Shown here in pieces: positions 14,959 through 23,739 of a stretch of DNA of 49,487 bases. The first letter of the stretch is position 1. Every line of letters begins with the position of its first letter. The notes below the pieces were generated by a model. That model was not told where the DNA came from, made no database searches, and saw nothing but the letters and a program-made list of their open reading frames with translations. The translations under genes were made by a program, and so were the position numbers. Source of the DNA: a virus. The stretch lies in IMG/VR virus record IMGVR_UViG_3300043446_004048, positions 1 through 49,487 of that record, one strand, 5' to 3'.

Positions 14959-15389
14959 ATTCCTAGTTCGTTTTCTGTAATTAATTTGAACTCATAACCT
15001 CTGTCAATACACCATTCTTTTGCTGCTTCCCACTTTGCTTGATTTTTTGCATATTCATATACTTCGCTGATATATCTTTTCGTTTGTCTCTGTGGTTTTT
15101 GTGGAGGAGCAGTTTGTTTTTTAGGTTTAATCTCAATCATATATTTCTTAATTGCCCCAGTAGATTCTTTGACTTTTATAAGAAAATCTGGGAAATATCT
15201 ATGCACTTTACCATCCACGGGAGACCTATAACCAATACACATTTCTTCTGAGGACCATTCTAAAATTTTCTCATTAGTATCACAATAAATCATGAATTTG
15301 CGTTCCCAAAGAGAGCGGTAGATTATATTGGTTGGATCTCCTTTATATTTTTCTGGGTGAGAAGGTTTATATTTTCCTTTATATGACAT
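14955..15389 (-). CDS. 4: Head completion protein gp4
   Basis: 144 residues (T4 gp4: about 150). MSYKGKYKPSHPEKYKGDPTNI at the start, YRSLWERKFMIYCDTNEKILEWSSEE, then VHRYFPDFLIKV and MIEIKPKKQT: the last two carry the acidic and Lys residues of a TnsA/PD-(D/E)XK-like nuclease fold that this family shares. gp4 acts after DNA packaging in finishing the head before tail joining. Gene 4 next to 53 follows T4 order. Confidence 0.9.
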   Translation of the reverse strand: MSYKGKYKPSHPEKYKGDPTNIIYRSLWERKFMIYCDTNEKILEWSSEEMCIGYRSPVDGKVHRYFPDFLIKVKESTGAIKKYMIEIKPKKQTAPPQKPQRQTKRYISEVYEYAKNQAKWEAAKEWCIDRGYEFKLITENELGI

Positions 15390-15429
15390 CTAAATACTTA
15401 TAATTAAAAGCCCATAAAAGGTATTTAGA
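15389..15429. promoter_or_regulatory. Face-to-face overlapping late promoters
   Basis: The 9-base late box TCTAAATAC is on the plus strand at 15389-15397 and as an exact inverted copy on the minus strand at 15429-15421. They point toward each other, so the rightward transcript (from about 15403) and the leftward one (from about 15416) overlap by about 14 nt and drive the diverging gp54-like and gp4 genes. Confidence 0.6.
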
Positions 15430-16287
15430 GTGGTAAGACCTCGTAGAATATCGGATATAAAACCTTTAATAACCAATCTTGCCCAAACCTCTCACTATCA
15501 AGTGCAGTTTGGGAGTCTTCCTCCTGAATTAAGTTCATATCTTTTAGGAAAAGGAGTTGATTCTAGATTTATTGCAGAAGATGCTGGTCTTTTATGTTAC
15601 TCTGCAATTCTTCCTACAACAAGCCTTGCAACTGCAAATATTAGTGGGAACTTTACTGGAATCACAGAAAAATTTGCTCATACGAGACAATATGATTCAA
15701 TATCTCTTGATTTTTATGTTGATAAAAACTACAGAGCTCTCAAATTTTTAGAATGTTGGATGGAATTTATTGCAAGTGGATCTACAAATCCAGTTGGTTT
15801 GGCTGATGAAAATGCACCGATAAGTGTGAATGCTAATAATTATTTTATTCGAATGCAGTATCCCACATTTTATAAAGCAAATTCGGTAAAGATTGTCAAA
15901 TTTGATAGGGATTATAATAGGGAAATTGAATATAATTTCAGAGGATTATTTCCTTCTGCAATTAGTTCTATGCAAGTTAGTTATGTTTCTTCTGATACTT
16001 TAAAAATGTCTGCTACATTCCAGTATGATCGTTATATTGCTGGTAGAGCGACAAGTTTAAGTCAATTAATTGGCAATAATAATAATTTAAATCCCAATAA
16101 CCCACAAGTATCACAATCTAATATTAATTCTGTGCAATCTTTAGATGATATTAGTAAAAAGATAATCGATTCTCAGAAACAAGTTTTTAGTAATGATTAT
16201 TCTAATTACTTAAGCGCCTCATCATCCTCTCCTCTGAGTAATCAATCAAATCAAACTATTATAAGTGACTCGTGGAGAGCACTTTGA
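15430..16287 (+). CDS. 54: Baseplate tail-tube initiator-like protein (probable gp54)
   Basis: 285 residues from GTG 15430 (AAAAGG eight bases upstream). Tube-fold features: LAQTSHYQVQFGSLPPELSSYL, AGLLCYSAILPTTSLATANISGNFTGITEKFAHTRQYDSISLDFYVDKNYRALKFLECW, LFPSAISSMQVSYVSSDTLKMSATFQYDRYI, read in pieces. This matches proteins annotated gp54 or tube-like in cyanophages; T4 gp54 has 320 residues and seats the first ring of the tail tube. The C-terminal 70 residues are Asn/Ser/Gln-rich and likely flexible. Its location beside the baseplate genes supports the call; a plain tube-like paralog is the alternative. Confidence 0.6.
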   Translation: MVRPRRISDIKPLITNLAQTSHYQVQFGSLPPELSSYLLGKGVDSRFIAEDAGLLCYSAILPTTSLATANISGNFTGITEKFAHTRQYDSISLDFYVDKNYRALKFLECWMEFIASGSTNPVGLADENAPISVNANNYFIRMQYPTFYKANSVKIVKFDRDYNREIEYNFRGLFPSAISSMQVSYVSSDTLKMSATFQYDRYIAGRATSLSQLIGNNNNLNPNNPQVSQSNINSVQSLDDISKKIIDSQKQVFSNDYSNYLSASSSSPLSNQSNQTIISDSWRAL

Positions 16288-16296
16288 TATTTGACA

Positions 16297-16303
16297 ATAA
16301 ATA
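16297..16303 (+). promoter_or_regulatory. Late promoter of gp26
   Basis: ATAAATA, preceded by CA, lies 27 nt upstream of the gp26 ATG and fits the late box. Confidence 0.5.
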
Positions 16304-16329
16304 GTCACAACTGAATTTTATAGGTTATT

Positions 16330-17049
16330 ATGCCTTTACCAAAGATTGCTACACCAACATATGAGTTGGAAATTCCTTCAATTAAAAAGACAATTAAATA
16401 TCGCCCCTTTCTTGTAAAAGAAGAAAAGATTCTCATCATTGCGATGGAGAGTGAGGATCCAAAGCAAATTACTGAAGCAGTAAAAACAGTAATCGGGAAT
16501 TGCGTTCTTACCAAAGGAATTAAGATTGAACAACTTTCCACATTTGATATTGAGTATTTGTTCTTGAATATTCGTGGAAAGTCAGTAGGTGAGCAAGTTG
16601 ATGTTCTTATCACTTGCCCAGATGATGGAGTAACTCAAGTTCCTGTAAGTATTAATCTTGATGATATTAAAGTTCAAGTAAGCGAAAATCATACTAGAGA
16701 TATTAAACTTGATGACACTCTGACATTGAGAATGAAGTATCCTTCTATGCAAGAGTTCATTAAAAATAATTTTAATAATGAATCTGAAATTAGTGTTGAT
16801 GATACTTTTGATATGATTTCCTCTTGTGTAGAACAAATCTACAGTGAAGAAGAATCTTGGTCTACATCTGATGTGACCAAAAAAGAACTCATTGAATTTC
16901 TTGATGGATTGAGTTCGAAGCAATTTAAAGATATTGAGAAGTTTTTTGAAACGATGCCTAAACTTTCTCATACAATTAAAATTAAAAATCCAAATACTAA
17001 TGTGGAAAGTGAAGTAGTTCTTGAGGGTTTAACATCTTTTTTCGCGTAG
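16330..17049 (+). CDS. 26: Baseplate hub assembly protein gp26
   Basis: 239 residues (T4: 208), starting MPLPKIATPTYELEIPSIKK followed by YRPFLVKEEKILIIAMESED, the signature opening of the T4 gp26 family (PF12322). Later blocks: TFDIEYLFLNIRGKSVGE, TLRMKYPSMQEF and KQFKDIEKFFETMPKLSH. It assists assembly of the baseplate hub; in other tailed phages the gene before the tape measure is a tail assembly chaperone. The last codons contain the slippery heptamer TTTTTTC (17037-17043), and the next small ORF lies in the -1 frame two bases past the stop. Confidence 0.92.
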   Translation: MPLPKIATPTYELEIPSIKKTIKYRPFLVKEEKILIIAMESEDPKQITEAVKTVIGNCVLTKGIKIEQLSTFDIEYLFLNIRGKSVGEQVDVLITCPDDGVTQVPVSINLDDIKVQVSENHTRDIKLDDTLTLRMKYPSMQEFIKNNFNNESEISVDDTFDMISSCVEQIYSEEESWSTSDVTKKELIEFLDGLSSKQFKDIEKFFETMPKLSHTIKIKNPNTNVESEVVLEGLTSFFA

Positions 17050-17051
17050 GA

Positions 17052-17225
17052 ATGGCGCATGAAGATCTTGCGTCATACTACAAAACTAATTTTGCTTTGA
17101 TTCAGCATCATAAATATTCTTTAACAGAGCTGGAAAATATGATTCCTTGGGAAAGGGAAATTTATATTGGTCTTCTCCAGCAATACATCGAAGAAGAAAA
17201 TCTGAAGAATCAAGCAAATGGCTGA
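17052..17225 (+). CDS. Small tail/hub assembly partner (gp51 position)
   Basis: 57 residues. Sequence MAHEDLASYYKTNFALIQHH and an IPWEREIYIGLLQQYIEEEN helix; the WEREIYIxLL type of ending is common in second halves of tail assembly chaperone pairs. It occupies the place of T4 gene 51, between 26 and the hub genes, but is far shorter than T4 gp51 (about 249). It lies in the -1 frame of gp26 and stays open back to the gp26 slippery site, so it could be made alone or as a gp26 fusion. It overlaps the next gene by 8 nt. Confidence 0.75.
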   Translation: MAHEDLASYYKTNFALIQHHKYSLTELENMIPWEREIYIGLLQQYIEEENLKNQANG

Positions 17226-18723
17226 TATGGATCCTGTAGCGATTGCCCAGAGTGGGGTTGACCCCATTACAGGATCCCCCCTGTCTTCAGAAGTTCGTAA
17301 AGCACTTTTTAGAAAAACAGTTGTACCAAGTGCCATATTTGGTCGTGGCGGAGCACTTGTAAAAAGAGATGAAGGTGCTCTTGTTGCCCAACAAACTAAT
17401 CAACAGATTGTATCTCTTCAGAATCAAATACAAACTGTTAATGTTCAAGTTATAAATCTGACCAATGGATTGAATAATATTGCTGCACAATTGGCGGCAG
17501 ATAGTGCCTTAGAGAAGCAACAGATTTTAGCAGATAGGGAAAATGAAAGAAAGTTAAATGAAAGAAAAGTTAGAATTGGTAGAGAAAATCAATTAGAAGC
17601 AAAAATTACGAGTGCTCTTTTAAAACCAATAGCATCTATTCAACAAAAAGTTGGTGGTGTATTCTCAAGAATAATGAGCGCCATTGAGATTTTATTTCTT
17701 GGATGGTTGACTAATCAAGGAATTGAAGCACTTAAAGCAAATGCAGCAGGAAATAAGACAAAATTACAACAAATCTTCCAAGCAATTATTAATGGAGTTA
17801 CTGCTGCTGGTCGTGGATTTTTACTTGTTGGAAGAGTATTTGGAAATATTACTAGATTAATTATTAATGTCACTAAAGGAATTGCTAGATTAACTGCTGG
17901 ATTGATTGGTGGAATCTTTCGTGGCATTGCAGATCTTACACGAATGGGAATTGAAGGAGTTAAAGGTCTTCTTGGAATTGGTAAAGTGGCAAGAACTGCA
18001 GAAGCAGGAGTGGATGCTGCAAGAGTAGGTGGAGGTTTATTAAAAGCGGGTGGAAAGGCAGGTGGAAGAGCTGTTCCTCTTCTAGGTGCTGGGTTAGATT
18101 TTGCTTCTTCCTATCAAAATTTTAAAGAAGGTGATATTGGTGGAGGTGCTCTTGCCGCAACTTCTGGGGTATTGAATGTAGCAGCTTTAGCATTTCCAGT
18201 TTTAGAAATTCCCGCTCTTGCAGTTACTGGTGCTTCCATAACGCATGATTTAAGCAAAAACTTTACATCACCAACAACTCCATCAAAGGCAGGTGCTTAT
18301 CCACAAACAAAAGCTGTTCCACAAAAAAATACAAAATCATCTAAAAAACCACAAGCACCATCTCAACCACAAGCAACAGTTGCACCGACTATTAATAATT
18401 TCCAGTTAGGAATGGACAATTCTGCAGCACAAACTGCTCAGACACCAACTAGCACAACTCCACAAGAACAATCACCACAGACTTTACAATTTAATATTCC
18501 TCAGGCACAGGTTCAAACACCACAAATTACACCACCAAATGTTGGAGCACTTCCAGAAGCAAAACCAAATCTAATTATGGCACAATCTGCAGTTGCTGCA
18601 AATAATCAACCTCAAACTCCACCATCATCAAAACCATTAACTGATGTTCCTTTGATTAGTTCATCAAATCCTGATAATTTCTATACATTATATTCTCAAG
18701 TTAATTATAATGTGGTGATGTGA
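17218..18723 (+). CDS. Hydrophobic tape-measure / hub-like structural protein
   Basis: 501 residues. A coiled-coil region (about 60-125) is followed by a long Gly/Ala-rich hydrophobic region with SAIEILFLGWLTNQGIEALK and glycine-zipper-like helices (about 155-350, for example LTAGLIGGIFRGIADL), then a Pro/Gln-rich tail. This composition is that of tape-measure-type proteins (T4 gp29 occupies this place, 590 residues). The related hydrophobic region in the next gene suggests the function is shared between two proteins. The exact T4 equivalence is uncertain. Confidence 0.6.
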   Translation: MADMDPVAIAQSGVDPITGSPLSSEVRKALFRKTVVPSAIFGRGGALVKRDEGALVAQQTNQQIVSLQNQIQTVNVQVINLTNGLNNIAAQLAADSALEKQQILADRENERKLNERKVRIGRENQLEAKITSALLKPIASIQQKVGGVFSRIMSAIEILFLGWLTNQGIEALKANAAGNKTKLQQIFQAIINGVTAAGRGFLLVGRVFGNITRLIINVTKGIARLTAGLIGGIFRGIADLTRMGIEGVKGLLGIGKVARTAEAGVDAARVGGGLLKAGGKAGGRAVPLLGAGLDFASSYQNFKEGDIGGGALAATSGVLNVAALAFPVLEIPALAVTGASITHDLSKNFTSPTTPSKAGAYPQTKAVPQKNTKSSKKPQAPSQPQATVAPTINNFQLGMDNSAAQTAQTPTSTTPQEQSPQTLQFNIPQAQVQTPQITPPNVGALPEAKPNLIMAQSAVAANNQPQTPPSSKPLTDVPLISSSNPDNFYTLYSQVNYNVVM

Positions 18724-18724
18724 T

Positions 18725-20497
18725 ATGGCAATAGCATCTCCTCTCAATATAGGAAAATCTGCAAGTTCACTAAGATCTGTTGGTGGAGCAGTTTCTGGTG
18801 CAAATAGAACGATTAAAAATATTGGTGGGATTATATTTCGTAGAACTAAATTTAAAAGAGAATCAATTGCAACTTCAAAAACTCTAACAAATAAAAGAAT
18901 TGAAAATGAAAATAGAGCAGAAAGAGAAGCTGAATTAGAAGCACCAAATCTTACAAAAACCCCAACTGGAGCATCAAATTTAGCAAATCAATCTGGGGGT
19001 AGTTTTTTAGATAGAATTATTGGATTCTTAGGATATACAACTGCTGGATGGATTTTGAATAATCTTCCAACTTGGATTGGATTGGGTAAAGAATTTATTG
19101 CTAGATTACAAAAAGCAGGGCAAATTATTAGTTCTGTTGCTAGTGATGCAATTAATATAGTTGGTGGATTTGGTAATGTATTAGGAGCAGTTGGAAAAAA
19201 TATTCTGTCATTTGATATATTTGATAGTTCAAAGCGCCTACAAAATGCAGTAGGAGATTTGAATGCAACATTTGAAGATATGGGTAAACAATTTAATGAT
19301 GGATTCAAATTAGTTTCTACTCCAATAACTGATAAATCTGGAAAAGGAACTTATAGTGGAGCAAATATTCCACCTACAGGAACACCGTCTCCTAATCAAG
19401 GTGCTTATCCAGAAACTCCTACTCCCGGAAACTTAGGTCCAGCAACTAATCTTGTAAGTGGTGCAAGAGCAATAATGAATGCTGGATTTCCTGCAAAAGG
19501 TGCTGCATATCTTGCTGGAAATATTCAACAAGAATCTGGTTGGAGAGGTCAACGAGATCCTTGGGTTTTGAATGATGGTGCGGGAACAAATAAAGGTTTA
19601 GTAAGTTGGAATCGAGGAAGAATTACTAATGCGGAAAAATTCTTAGGAAAACCCCTGAATAAGGCAAGTAATTCGGATCAAATTAGGTGGATTAAGCAAG
19701 AAATGCAAAAGTCTTATCCAGATGCATATAAAATTTTTATGAATCCAAATGCAAGTGATGCGGATCTTCAAAGAGCTTCTTACATTTATCTCGGATATGG
19801 TGAGGTTGGAAGTAGATTTGCTTATGCAAATAAGGCATATGCAGCATTACAAAAAGGAGGTCCTACACCTCAACCAACACCAGCACCTACACAAGTTTAT
19901 ACATCTAATAAACCTCAAAATAAAGGAAATTTATTATCAGAATACATCACTGGAGATCCGAATACTCCACTGGGTAGATATGATAAATCTGGTCATGGTA
20001 CAACAAGAAATTATCATGACCATCTTGCATTTAAAGACAAAGAAACCACATTAAACGCATATAATTTCTTCAAATCTAAAGGATTTAAGGTTACTGAACT
20101 TAATGTTAGTAGTGGACATGCTAATGGGTCTCTTCACTATTCTGGAAGAGCATTTGATATTCCTGGGTCACAGTGGGGTGGATCTGGTGCTATAGGACCA
20201 AAAGAATATCAGGGATCTGCAAAAGTTAGAGCAACACTCGCACAATTCTTAGGAACTTCTCCATCTTTGGAAGGTGCAGCACAAGTTGCATCGACGCCAT
20301 CATCACAAATGGGGCAACAACTAACACCAGAAAGAACTGGGCAGAATATTCTTGTTTTTGATATTGGTGCTGGTCAATCTCCACCTCCTGCAGCACCTTC
20401 TGGTGGAGGTGGAGGAGCACCTATTTCTCCTGATGATTCTACTATGGTAAATAACTTTATCAAGAAAAAACTTCTTTTAGATTTGGTGTATCTATAA
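18725..20497 (+). CDS. Tape-measure/hub protein with lysozyme-like and M15-like domains
   Basis: 590 residues. Residues 1-190 contain a basic coiled coil and a hydrophobic FLDRIIGFLGYTTAGWILNN region resembling the previous protein. Residues about 240-380 look like the phage tail lysozyme family: AAYLAGNIQQESGW with Glu near 269, and a GLVSWN motif. Residues about 405-510 contain SGHANGSLHYSGRAFDI (about 462-478), the SxHxxGxAxD zinc motif of M15-type peptidoglycan peptidases. A Pro/Gly-rich tail follows. It likely cuts the cell wall during DNA entry, replacing the lysozyme that T4 carries on gp5. Confidence 0.7.
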   Translation: MAIASPLNIGKSASSLRSVGGAVSGANRTIKNIGGIIFRRTKFKRESIATSKTLTNKRIENENRAEREAELEAPNLTKTPTGASNLANQSGGSFLDRIIGFLGYTTAGWILNNLPTWIGLGKEFIARLQKAGQIISSVASDAINIVGGFGNVLGAVGKNILSFDIFDSSKRLQNAVGDLNATFEDMGKQFNDGFKLVSTPITDKSGKGTYSGANIPPTGTPSPNQGAYPETPTPGNLGPATNLVSGARAIMNAGFPAKGAAYLAGNIQQESGWRGQRDPWVLNDGAGTNKGLVSWNRGRITNAEKFLGKPLNKASNSDQIRWIKQEMQKSYPDAYKIFMNPNASDADLQRASYIYLGYGEVGSRFAYANKAYAALQKGGPTPQPTPAPTQVYTSNKPQNKGNLLSEYITGDPNTPLGRYDKSGHGTTRNYHDHLAFKDKETTLNAYNFFKSKGFKVTELNVSSGHANGSLHYSGRAFDIPGSQWGGSGAIGPKEYQGSAKVRATLAQFLGTSPSLEGAAQVASTPSSQMGQQLTPERTGQNILVFDIGAGQSPPPAAPSGGGGGAPISPDDSTMVNNFIKKKLLLDLVYL

Positions 20498-21837
20498 TGT
20501 CAATTAAAAGGTCTATATTTGAAGAACTATTATTAGAATCAAACGATCAAAGCAGAACGATTGATGTTTCTGGCGGAACAATATCAATTGATTATTATGA
20601 AGATATTTTTTCTCCAATGATTACCGCAACAGTTAAAGTTGTGAATACTGGAAGTTCAATTGCTCCAGAAGATAATAAAGATGGAGAAAAACAATCCATT
20701 TATAATGGTCTTCCTTTAAGAGGTGGCGAAAGAATTTCGATGAAGATTTCTGGAAATTCTGCAACTAATAAGGGACTAGATTTTTCAAAGAACGAAAAGG
20801 ATTATTTTTATGTCTCTAGTATTACCGATGTAATTTCAGAAACTCAACAAGAAAGTTTCACTCTTCATTTAGTTTCAAGAGAGGCAATTACAAATCTAAC
20901 GACAAGAGTAGCAAAGAAATATCCAACATCATTGACAATTGATGAATCAGTTCGTAAAATTTTAACTGATTATTTGAAGACAGATAAAATTGGAACTCTT
21001 GAGAAATCTTCAAACAAGTATGGATTTATTGGCAATCTAAGAAAACCATTCACAGTTTTAATTTGGTTGGCATCAAAAGCAGTTCCAGTAAGTTCTGGAA
21101 ATGGAACTGCTGGATTTGTTTTCTATCAAACTCAGGAAGGATTTCAGTTTAGATCAATTGATGGGTTAATTCAACAAAAACCAAAAGCAACCTATACTTA
21201 TAGTCAAGCAACAGTTAATTATGACGATGAAAGTGGAAAAGTCGAGAATGACTTTAAAATTTTAAATTACATCACAGAAAGAAATCAAAATCTAATTGAA
21301 AAACTTCAATTGGGAACTTATTCAAGTCATAGAATGTTTTTTAATCCATTAGATTTTTCATTCTCAAAATATGAAGAAGGTATTTTTAAACTTGAAGATT
21401 ATGCGGGTAAAGCAAAAAATCTGGGAAGTCAACTCAAACTTCCAAAAATTTCAAGTACTTCAAATCAAACTCTAGGTGACACTCCAACAAGAATTCTTAC
21501 TGCAATTCTTGATGTTGGTACAATGGAAAAGGATGCATCAACAGATATAAACTCTGATCCAAAACTACATCAATCACAATCGTTGATGAGATATAACATT
21601 CTATTCACTCAAACTTTAAGTGTGATTGTTCCTTGTAATACAAATTTAACTGCTGGAGATATTATTGAGTGTCAGTTTCCAAGAATTTCTGAATCTGAAA
21701 CCAAAGAATATGACAAGGAACAAAGTGGTCTATATATGATTAAGGAGTTATGTCATCATTTTGATTCGGAAAATTCTTATACATCGATGAAATTGGTAAG
21801 AGATACTTTCGGAATTAATGTAGAGGAAAAGAAATAA
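20497..21837 (+). CDS. 27: Baseplate central hub protein, gp27-like
   Basis: 446 residues (T4 gp27: 391), start coupled to the previous stop (TAATG). MSIKRSIFEELLLES, then TIDVSGGTISIDYYEDIFSP and FYVSSITDVISETQQESFTLHLVSREA match the first tube-like domain of gp27/VgrG-type hub proteins; LMRYNILFTQTLSVIVPCNTNLTAGDIIECQFPR, seen in pieces, is the second. It forms the trimeric ring that joins tail tube to spike. The following gene has a gp5-type OB domain, as in T4 hub architecture. Confidence 0.8.
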   Translation: MSIKRSIFEELLLESNDQSRTIDVSGGTISIDYYEDIFSPMITATVKVVNTGSSIAPEDNKDGEKQSIYNGLPLRGGERISMKISGNSATNKGLDFSKNEKDYFYVSSITDVISETQQESFTLHLVSREAITNLTTRVAKKYPTSLTIDESVRKILTDYLKTDKIGTLEKSSNKYGFIGNLRKPFTVLIWLASKAVPVSSGNGTAGFVFYQTQEGFQFRSIDGLIQQKPKATYTYSQATVNYDDESGKVENDFKILNYITERNQNLIEKLQLGTYSSHRMFFNPLDFSFSKYEEGIFKLEDYAGKAKNLGSQLKLPKISSTSNQTLGDTPTRILTAILDVGTMEKDASTDINSDPKLHQSQSLMRYNILFTQTLSVIVPCNTNLTAGDIIECQFPRISESETKEYDKEQSGLYMIKELCHHFDSENSYTSMKLVRDTFGINVEEKK

Positions 21838-23739
21838 ATGATTGATCAGTCATCACTTAAAAGTAATTTTATAGGAAGAGATGGATTTAGATGGTGGATT
21901 GGGCAAATTCCACCACTATCTTCTATGGGAAAACAGGTAGAAGGTGGTGGTTGGGGAAACAGATTTAAAGTCAGAATAATTGGTTATCATCCTTATAGTG
22001 CAGCAGAACTTCCCGATGAAGATTTACCTTGGGCACAATGCTTAATTCCAACAACTGCAGGAAGTGGTGCAGCAAATTGCGTAACTGGTGTTCAATTGCA
22101 ACCAAGTGACATAGTTCTTGGATTCTTTTTGGATGGTGATAATGCACAAATTCCTGTAATTCTTGCTACATTTGGTAGAAGCAATTCAGTTCCATCTACA
22201 GATTATCTGGGACCGTTTGTTCCTTTTACTGGATACTCTGATAAGATTCAAAAGAACGGCGGATTAACTTCAAATGAATCTAGTGAAGTAAAGAAAACAT
22301 CAAATCCATCTCCAAGAGATGTTTCTCCCGAACAAGCAAAACAAATTTCTCCTGATGAAAAATCTATTAGTGATTCAATTGGTTCGGAAGTAATTCTTGC
22401 AAATACAATTAACAATACTAAAGTTGCAGCAATTAAAAATGAAGTTAATAATTTGCTGAAAAAAATCAAAAGATTTTTAAACAGTGCAAAAAATGTTGCT
22501 CAAAAAATCAAACAAGAAATTGCAAAATCTGTAGATAAAATTGTAGCAATTTCAAATGATTTTGTTGGCAATTCATTTAATTTTTTATATAAGCAACTAG
22601 AAAAATTACTCAAGAAAGGATTAGATTTATTATATAAACAAGTTTTTGCTACTGTTCTTGCTGCTACGGGAAATCCTGCTGCAGCACATCTTGCTGGCGT
22701 TGCCGCTCAAACTGCTATGGTTGGTCCTGTAACAGTTTTAGAGAAAGCAATTTCTTGTGTTGCTGGAGCAGTCATAAATGGATTGAAGAGTGTAGTTTCA
22801 GGATTACTTAATTCTGTTGTTGACAATATACAAAGATTTGTAGGTTGTGCTGCAGAGCAGTTTACTGGTTCATTATTGAATAGTATTATTGATAATATTG
22901 AAAGTGGTCTTTCTAGTGGAATTGGTGGTGTTCAAAAACTTTTACAATTCTTTTCTGGATTTAGTGTTGGAAACACTGTGAGGAGTGCAGTTGATGCAAT
23001 TAAATCAGTTGGATCTGCTTTCGATTGTAATCAAGATAAGAGTAGTTTCCAAGGTTTAGTAAATGAATGGGTAGTTGGATATGGTCCAAAATCTAGTGGT
23101 GCCGATCCTTTCCAAAATATTTTGGAAGTAATTAATGGACAGAACATTAACAATTGCTTCACTGGAATACCAACAAATTGTAGTGTTCCAACAATCAATA
23201 TCTTTGGTGGAGGAAGTTCTGGTTCCGGAGCAACTGCAATTCCCTTATTGGGTTCTATCGTTGGAACTACTGCAAGTATTATAGGAGTTGAAGTTACAAA
23301 TGGTGGTTCTGGATACACTTATCCACCATTTGTAGAAATTGTTGATAATTGTGGTCAAGGATATGGTGCTGTTGCAAGAGCATTAATTAATGATGCTGGG
23401 CAAGTTGAATCAATCTATATTGTTTCAGAAGGTGAAAATTATCCAATTGGAGACGTTGGATATAATTCCGAATATTCGGTATTTGATGTCGTTGTTGACT
23501 TTGGTGGATCTGGATATGAAACTGGTGACATTGTAACCGATAATTTTGGAAACACATATTCAACACAAGTTGTCAATGGAGCAATCTATCAGGTTACGCC
23601 TCTAAATAATGTAGTTCAATCTCCTCCTGTTCTAACTGTTCAAACAAAAACTGGATCTGGAGCAGTTCTTCGTCCATTACTTGCAACTCCAAACTTTACA
23701 GGTGAAGTTCAACAAAGTATCGATTGCCCTACAAAATAA
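21838..23739 (+). CDS. 5: Central spike OB-fold protein, gp5-like without lysozyme
   Basis: 633 residues. The N-terminus (about 10-125) is a gp5/VgrG-type OB domain: GRDGFRWWIGQIPP, NRFKVRIIGYHPYSAAELPD, DLPWAQCLIP and DIVLGFFLDGDNAQIPVI. The T4-type lysozyme domain is absent. The middle (about 185-400) is helical and hydrophobic (VLAATGNPAAAHLAGVAAQ). The C-terminal third has a beta-repeat (VTNGGSGYTYPPFVEI and DFGGSGYETGDIV) common in cyanophage virion proteins. The beta-helical needle expected at the end of gp5 is encoded by the next gene instead. Confidence 0.78.
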   Translation: MIDQSSLKSNFIGRDGFRWWIGQIPPLSSMGKQVEGGGWGNRFKVRIIGYHPYSAAELPDEDLPWAQCLIPTTAGSGAANCVTGVQLQPSDIVLGFFLDGDNAQIPVILATFGRSNSVPSTDYLGPFVPFTGYSDKIQKNGGLTSNESSEVKKTSNPSPRDVSPEQAKQISPDEKSISDSIGSEVILANTINNTKVAAIKNEVNNLLKKIKRFLNSAKNVAQKIKQEIAKSVDKIVAISNDFVGNSFNFLYKQLEKLLKKGLDLLYKQVFATVLAATGNPAAAHLAGVAAQTAMVGPVTVLEKAISCVAGAVINGLKSVVSGLLNSVVDNIQRFVGCAAEQFTGSLLNSIIDNIESGLSSGIGGVQKLLQFFSGFSVGNTVRSAVDAIKSVGSAFDCNQDKSSFQGLVNEWVVGYGPKSSGADPFQNILEVINGQNINNCFTGIPTNCSVPTINIFGGGSSGSGATAIPLLGSIVGTTASIIGVEVTNGGSGYTYPPFVEIVDNCGQGYGAVARALINDAGQVESIYIVSEGENYPIGDVGYNSEYSVFDVVVDFGGSGYETGDIVTDNFGNTYSTQVVNGAIYQVTPLNNVVQSPPVLTVQTKTGSGAVLRPLLATPNFTGEVQQSIDCPTK

